Shown piece after piece: positions 18,148-21,678 of a stretch of 21,678 nt of DNA. Below the pieces are notes generated by a model. It had not been told where the DNA came from. It was given only the letters and a program-made list of their open reading frames with translations, and made no database searches. Every line of letters begins with the position of its first letter. Positions within the stretch are counted from its first letter, which is position 1. Made by a program: the position numbers and the translations under genes. The DNA comes from Phycisphaeraceae bacterium (GTDB lineage: Bacteria; Planctomycetota; Phycisphaerae; Phycisphaerales; UBA1924): assembly GCA_009827215.1 (NCBI GenBank), contig WUAJ01000017.1, forward strand, positions 1-21,678, read 5' to 3'.

Positions 18148-19356
18148 TCATCGCTTGAGGATCGCACACAGCGCGTCCGCGAGGTACTCGTACTGCTCCA
18201 TCGAGTTGTACAACTGCACGCTGATCCGCACCGACACCGTCCCGGCGGGAGTCCCCCAGACCGGGACCTGGATGCGATAGTCATCGAGCAATCGCTGCTT
18301 GATCTCCGGCGCGGTCATGTTCCCACTCGGAAGATCAATCGTCGCCAGCGGCCCGATCATCGACTCGGAAAGCGGGGGCTCCACACCCAGTCGATCACAG
18401 ATCAGCCTCCGAGCTTCCAAACACATAGTTCTATTGCGTTCCATCACGCCGTCGATCCCGTCTGGGTGAGCCGCTTCGAGCCACTCGATCGAATCCGCGA
18501 TCGTCAGGTACATGCTCACATCATCCGTCCCGGCGTAATCAAACGCGTGCATGAACGGCGTGCGATTGGTCTTCGCCGACGCCTCCTCAAGCTTGAGCGC
18601 GTCATTGGATACCACCAAAGGCGTGAACCCATCCTGCAGATCCGATCGCACATGCAAGAACGCCGCACCCTTGGGTGCGCACAGCCACTTGTGCGCGTTC
18701 CCCGTCGTGTACGCCGCGCCCCACGCGGAGATATTCATCGGCACACACCCCGGCCCATGCGCCGCATCGAGCAGCGTCTCGACCCCGCGATCCTTGAGCG
18801 ACGGAATCAGCACCTCGACCGGGAAGCGGATCCCCGTCGAGCTAGTAATCAGCGACAACAGCGCGATCTTCGTCCGATCGGTCACCTTGCTGTGGACCGC
18901 CTCGACCAGATCAACATCGTCCTCGATCGGCCATGGAATATCCGCAACAACGACCTTCGCGCCAGTGCGCTTCGCGATGCGTTCAAAGTTGTTCAAGCAC
19001 GCCTGGTACTCGCAGTTGGTGACCAGCAGCTCATCGCCGGGCTTGAGGTCCAGATTCTCCAGCACCGTCGCGACCCCGGTCGTCGCGTTGTGCACGAAGA
19101 CCAGATCCTGCGGATTGCACTGGACTACACACGACAGCGCGATGCGGGAGCGATCGATCTTGCTCCATGCGTCCTGCACATAGAACCTCACCAGCTCCCG
19201 CTCGGCTTTGAGCGAATGGATGACCTGCGCTTCGAGCACGGACTTTGGACATGCGCCGAATGAGCCGTGATTGAGGTAGACGACATCGGGATCAATAACG
19301 AACTGGTCGATGATCGGATCAGGTTTGGGGAGTGACCTGGTTGATTCGGAGCTCAT
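18148..19356 (-). CDS. Class-V aminotransferase, isopenicillin-N-epimerase-like (copy 2)
   Basis: 402-aa paralogue of the neighbouring enzyme with the same motif order: LNHGSFGACP (28-37), HNATTGVATVLENL (89-102), LLDAAHGPGC with Asp197, NAHKW with the PLP-binding Lys223, FDYAGTDD (272-279), QVPVWGTP and VRISVQLYNS with Arg377. Copies 1 and 2 share these blocks but differ between them throughout, so the duplication is old and the substrates may differ. The residue before the histidine-lysine pair is Ala here and Cys in copy 1 (NAHKW against SCHKW), close to the cofactor. ATG 19356; a GGAG is present but only one base upstream, so it probably does not serve this start. It lies 22 bases downstream of the small gene at 19379-19771, on the same strand and possibly co-transcribed. 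Confidence 0.9.
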   Translation of the reverse strand: MSSESTRSLPKPDPIIDQFVIDPDVVYLNHGSFGACPKSVLEAQVIHSLKAERELVRFYVQDAWSKIDRSRIALSCVVQCNPQDLVFVHNATTGVATVLENLDLKPGDELLVTNCEYQACLNNFERIAKRTGAKVVVADIPWPIEDDVDLVEAVHSKVTDRTKIALLSLITSSTGIRFPVEVLIPSLKDRGVETLLDAAHGPGCVPMNISAWGAAYTTGNAHKWLCAPKGAAFLHVRSDLQDGFTPLVVSNDALKLEEASAKTNRTPFMHAFDYAGTDDVSMYLTIADSIEWLEAAHPDGIDGVMERNRTMCLEARRLICDRLGVEPPLSESMIGPLATIDLPSGNMTAPEIKQRLLDDYRIQVPVWGTPAGTVSVRISVQLYNSMEQYEYLADALCAILKR

Positions 19357-19378
19357 GCTCCAAGTCTATGCGATCCGC

Positions 19379-19771
19379 TTATCCATTGAGATCGAGCGAT
19401 CGTCCCACCGCGACCCCAGTCGCGGCGGTGTTGCGTGACGCCGCGGATGGATGGATCGAGTAGGTCCCCGCGCTGGTCATCATCGGCTTGGGACCGCTGA
19501 CCGTCGCGACATCGTTGCTCAGGTTGATCGGGTCCACTTTCGCGGCGACTAACCGGGTGGGGTCCGCCGCCGGACGGGGACCAACAGGTCTTTGAACCTG
19601 GCCAATGCGCCCGACCGGGCTGGTCTGCTGGGTCGCTTGTGTTGGGGTAGTTGGTTGAACTGCGGAGGTCTTGGTGACCCCCGGAGCGCCGAGCGGCTTG
19701 TTGACCTTGGTGGTCTGCGCGTACGCTCGGAGCGCGTGATTCGTCGAGATTGAGGCGTTGATCCGGTCCAT
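19379..19771 (-). CDS. Small hypothetical protein, Thr/Pro/Gln-rich
   Basis: Not recognised. The 130-aa product from ATG 19771 starts MDRINASISTNHALRAYAQT, has a central low-complexity part rich in Thr, Pro, Gln, Val and Ala (about 25-75), and ends in a more ordered-looking segment (YSIHPSAASRNTAATGVAVG, then a short RSLDLNG end). No signal peptide, membrane segment or cysteine is seen. The frame is open further, to ATG 19822, but the extra residues look untranslated, and the 13-base direct repeats upstream lie in that stretch. It precedes aminotransferase copy 2 by 22 bases on the same strand. Coding status is plausible from base and codon composition but not proven by homology. A small secretion- or appendage-associated protein is only a guess. 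Confidence 0.5.
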   Translation of the reverse strand: MDRINASISTNHALRAYAQTTKVNKPLGAPGVTKTSAVQPTTPTQATQQTSPVGRIGQVQRPVGPRPAADPTRLVAAKVDPINLSNDVATVSGPKPMMTSAGTYSIHPSAASRNTAATGVAVGRSLDLNG

Positions 19772-19805
19772 CTTCACATGCCTGACTGAATGCGGATGAA
19801 AACAA

Positions 19806-19843
19806 ATCATCCCGATCCGCACGGGTGTTCATCATCCCGATCC
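19806..19843. repeat. 13-base direct repeat pair upstream of the small gene
   Basis: ATCATCCCGATCC occurs exactly at 19806-19818 and again at 19831-19843, 25 bases start to start, 35-72 bases before ATG 19771. The position fits a regulator binding site or a short tandem duplication; no regulator is identifiable. Confidence 0.5.
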
Positions 19844-20005
19844 TCGGCTGATGAACTGCATTGAGCAACGCCCATCCATGAGCGACGGCTCCATCCTAAC
19901 AGACCCTCCATCGACGATCACGCACATTCCTCTCCATAACCAACCCGGACCTTGAGAATTCTGATTCTCGGAAGTCGATTCTTGCGCTTCGGATCAGCAT
20001 CCAAT
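19844..20005. other. Intergenic gap without recognised gene
   Basis: With the repeats at 19806-19843, this fills the gap between the small gene (start 19771) and the EF-G2 gene (stop 20063). I see no conserved coding frame. A six-pair hairpin GAGAAT/ATTCTC with a four-base loop (19954-19969) is the only other structure; it lacks a T-run. The promoter of the small gene is presumably here. Confidence 0.4.
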
Positions 20006-20036
20006 GAAAACGCCCGGATCTTGGTTGATCCGGGCG
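20006..20036 (-). terminator. Intrinsic terminator of the EF-G2 gene
   Basis: On the minus strand, a perfect 11-pair stem ACGCCCGGATC / GATCCGGGCGT (20036-20026 with 20019-20009) encloses a six-base loop and runs into TTTT (the stem's last T plus three, 20009-20006), then CATT. It begins 26 bases after the stop codon. Confidence 0.93.
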
Positions 20037-20062
20037 TGTGGAGGACTGGTGGATAGTCAGCG

Positions 20063-21678
20063 TTAATCGTCGTCGTCGTGTCCTGCGAACGACGCAATGA
20101 CTTCCTGCTGGATATGAGCAGGCGTGTTCTCTTCGTGCGAGTAGTCCATCGTGTACGAGCCCGATCCGCCCGTGATGGACTTGAGTTCGGTCGAGAAGTT
20201 CTGCAGTTCGCTCAGTGGAGCTTGTGCGATTACAGTACACATATCTCCCGGCAGCATCAGCGTGTCCTGAACGCGACCACGCTTGGTTGAGAGGTCACCC
20301 GCGATATCACCCATGCGATCCGAAGGGACTGTGACTTCCAGATGCACGATCGGTTCAAGCAGCACCGGCTTCGCTTTAGACACCGCCTCAATGAACGCTT
20401 TCTTCCCAGCCGTGATGAACGCGATTTCCTTTGAGTCCACCGGATGGTGCTTGCCGTCGAAGACCTCGACCTTCACGCCGGACATCGGATACCCCGCGAC
20501 GGCGCCATGCTCGAGCGCCATGCGTACGCCTTTCTCAATCGCAGGCATGAACTGACGCGGGATCGATCCACCAACCGTCGCGTTGACAAACTCGAATCCC
20601 TCTTCATGATCCGCAGGGAGTGGTTCGACGCGCAGATGGACCTCGCCAAACTGTCCTGCGCCGCCGGTCTGCTTTTTGTGCCGATACGACGCTTCCGCTT
20701 TCCCTGTGATCGATTCGCGATACGCAACCTTCGGCGTCTCGGTCAGCAGCTCCAATCCGTATTGGTCCTTGAGGCGTTCGATGATGATCCGCAGATGCAG
20801 CTCACCCAATCCACGCAGCACCGTTTGTCCCGTCGCTTTGATGCGATCGAGTTTCAAGCAAGGGTCCTCAGCGAGGAGCTTGTGCAACGCCGTCGAGAAC
20901 TTGGTCTCGTCAGCGTGGTTCTTGAGCTCGATCGCGAGGCCGTACAACGGCTTGGGGAGCGGGAGTGGTTTGAGGTGCACCGAATCCAGATCGTGCCCCT
21001 CGTGGAGCACGGCATCGAAGTGCACATCATCAATCTTCCCGATCGCGCCAATATCACCCGGCCCAAGCTCTTCCACTTCGTGCGATTCCTTGCCCTGACG
21101 CTTAAGCAGATGACCGATGCGTGTTGGTTTTTTCTGATCGCCGATGATGAGCTCGGACTTCGCTTTGACCGTTCCCTGATGCACGCGGAAAACACCCAGT
21201 TTCCCGACGAATGGGTCGGTGGTGCACTTAAACACATGCGCCACGACTGGGGATGTTGGATTCTCGTCGCCGTGGAACTCGACCTCTTCGCCATCCTCGC
21301 TCTCGCGTTTGAGGAAAGGACGAGGGTTTCCTTCGAGTGGATTGGGGAGCAGCGACGCGAAGAGGTGGAGCATCGGGTTCACGCCCGCACCGGTTTTGGC
21401 GCTGCAGAAGCAGATCGGTACGAGGTGTGCTTCGCGCAGTGCTTTCTCGAACACATCATGGAGCTGTTGCTTGGTGATGTTCTGCTCGTCGCCGTCCTCG
21501 AGATACTTGTCCATGAGATCGTCTTGTACTTCAACAATCTGCTCGATAATCGCTTGGTGTGCTTCTTCTTCTGATGAGAACAGCGTGTCGCCTTCGCCTT
21601 CGTCGTCGAAGACCGAGATCGTGTCGCTCTTGTCGGGAGTGGGAAGATTGATCGGAAGACACTCGCTCCCGAACGCTT
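20063..21678 (-). CDS. Elongation factor G-like protein EF-G2 (5' end outside window)
   Basis: The frame is open to the right edge, where the first codons read AFGSECLPINLP, so the GTPase P-loop lies outside. About 537 codons are present: the end of the G domain (EVQDDLMDKYLEDGDE, VPICFCSAKTGAGVNPML), domain II, domain III (LGELHLRIIIERLKDQYGLE), domain IV (RHKKQTGGAGQFGEVHLRVE, then GGSIPRQFMPAIEKGVRMAL) and domain V (RMGDIAGDLSTKRGRVQDT), ending SYTMDYSHEENTPAHIQQEV. The KKQTGGAGQFGEV form of domain IV and the tSHEENTP-type end match the EF-G2 group (EF-G-like proteins) rather than the canonical FusA translocase. Its role in translation is uncertain; some EF-G2 proteins lack ribosome-dependent translocation. 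The last four residues are DDDD, a short acidic tip. A strong terminator follows. Confidence 0.93.
   Translation of the reverse strand, partial: AFGSECLPINLPTPDKSDTISVFDDEGEGDTLFSSEEEAHQAIIEQIVEVQDDLMDKYLEDGDEQNITKQQLHDVFEKALREAHLVPICFCSAKTGAGVNPMLHLFASLLPNPLEGNPRPFLKRESEDGEEVEFHGDENPTSPVVAHVFKCTTDPFVGKLGVFRVHQGTVKAKSELIIGDQKKPTRIGHLLKRQGKESHEVEELGPGDIGAIGKIDDVHFDAVLHEGHDLDSVHLKPLPLPKPLYGLAIELKNHADETKFSTALHKLLAEDPCLKLDRIKATGQTVLRGLGELHLRIIIERLKDQYGLELLTETPKVAYRESITGKAEASYRHKKQTGGAGQFGEVHLRVEPLPADHEEGFEFVNATVGGSIPRQFMPAIEKGVRMALEHGAVAGYPMSGVKVEVFDGKHHPVDSKEIAFITAGKKAFIEAVSKAKPVLLEPIVHLEVTVPSDRMGDIAGDLSTKRGRVQDTLMLPGDMCTVIAQAPLSELQNFSTELKSITGGSGSYTMDYSHEENTPAHIQQEVIASFAGHDDDD

Noticed and set aside
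19954..19969. GAGAAT/ATTCTC hairpin as a terminator or operator
   Set aside because: Six pairs, no T-run, and the EF-G2 terminator at 20006-20036 already ends that transcript.
20444..21574. 376-codon plus-strand frame
   Set aside because: It is antisense to EF-G2, which shows conserved domains throughout.

Overview
The window is a gene-dense bacterial chromosome segment (mixed strands, by eye roughly 55-60 % G+C) carrying 16 protein genes and no RNA gene, CRISPR array, insertion sequence or phage module that I can see. The gene mix suggests Planctomycetota, perhaps a Phycisphaerae-like lineage: a two-TM SPFH protein, a secreted prenyltransferase-repeat protein, large low-complexity acidic proteins, several genes without a Shine-Dalgarno sequence, and household genes scattered rather than in classical operons. 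That placement is inference from style and content, not from a marker gene.

Layout. 28-1815 (-) is the replicative helicase dnaB, divergent from pdxH at 1868-2572 (+). Next comes a minus-strand run: an alpha/beta-hydrolase/membrane/ATP-grasp fusion (2581-5106) overlapped by eight bases with its upstream partner rlmN (5099-6268), then an SPFH (flotillin-like) gene (6344-7954) ending at a perfect intrinsic terminator. Divergent from it is asnS (8151-9566), immediately followed by a secreted HEXXH metallopeptidase (9567-10700). A minus-strand acidic, disordered, C-terminally anchored protein (10697-12250) meets that gene tail to tail. Then follow plus-strand rsmE (12356-13114), a secreted prenyltransferase-repeat protein (13111-14280, ATGA overlap), an M32 carboxypeptidase (14316-15854) and an A+T-richer flavodoxin-like oxidoreductase (15944-16702). 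Finally, on the minus strand, there are two paralogous class-V aminotransferases (16706-17998, 18148-19356), a small unrecognised gene (19379-19771), and the 3' part of an EF-G2-type translation factor (20063 to beyond the right edge) with its own terminator.

Functionally the region is mostly information processing (DnaB, AsnRS, RlmN, RsmE, EF-G2) mixed with vitamin B6 and PLP chemistry and envelope or secreted proteins. No clear multi-gene defence or biosynthetic system is present. The most unusual observations are: (i) a C-terminal tail on DnaB of about 83 residues, low in complexity and ending FDDDDDLPPF, which looks like the disordered linker and acidic tip of single-stranded DNA-binding protein; (ii) the hydrolase/TM/ATP-grasp fusion; (iii) a perfect 10-bp inverted repeat that would hide the ribosome binding site of the SPFH gene; (iv) recurrent I-D-A-L-L-like helices in the acidic membrane protein; and (v) a REP-like imperfect palindrome between the two aminotransferase paralogues.
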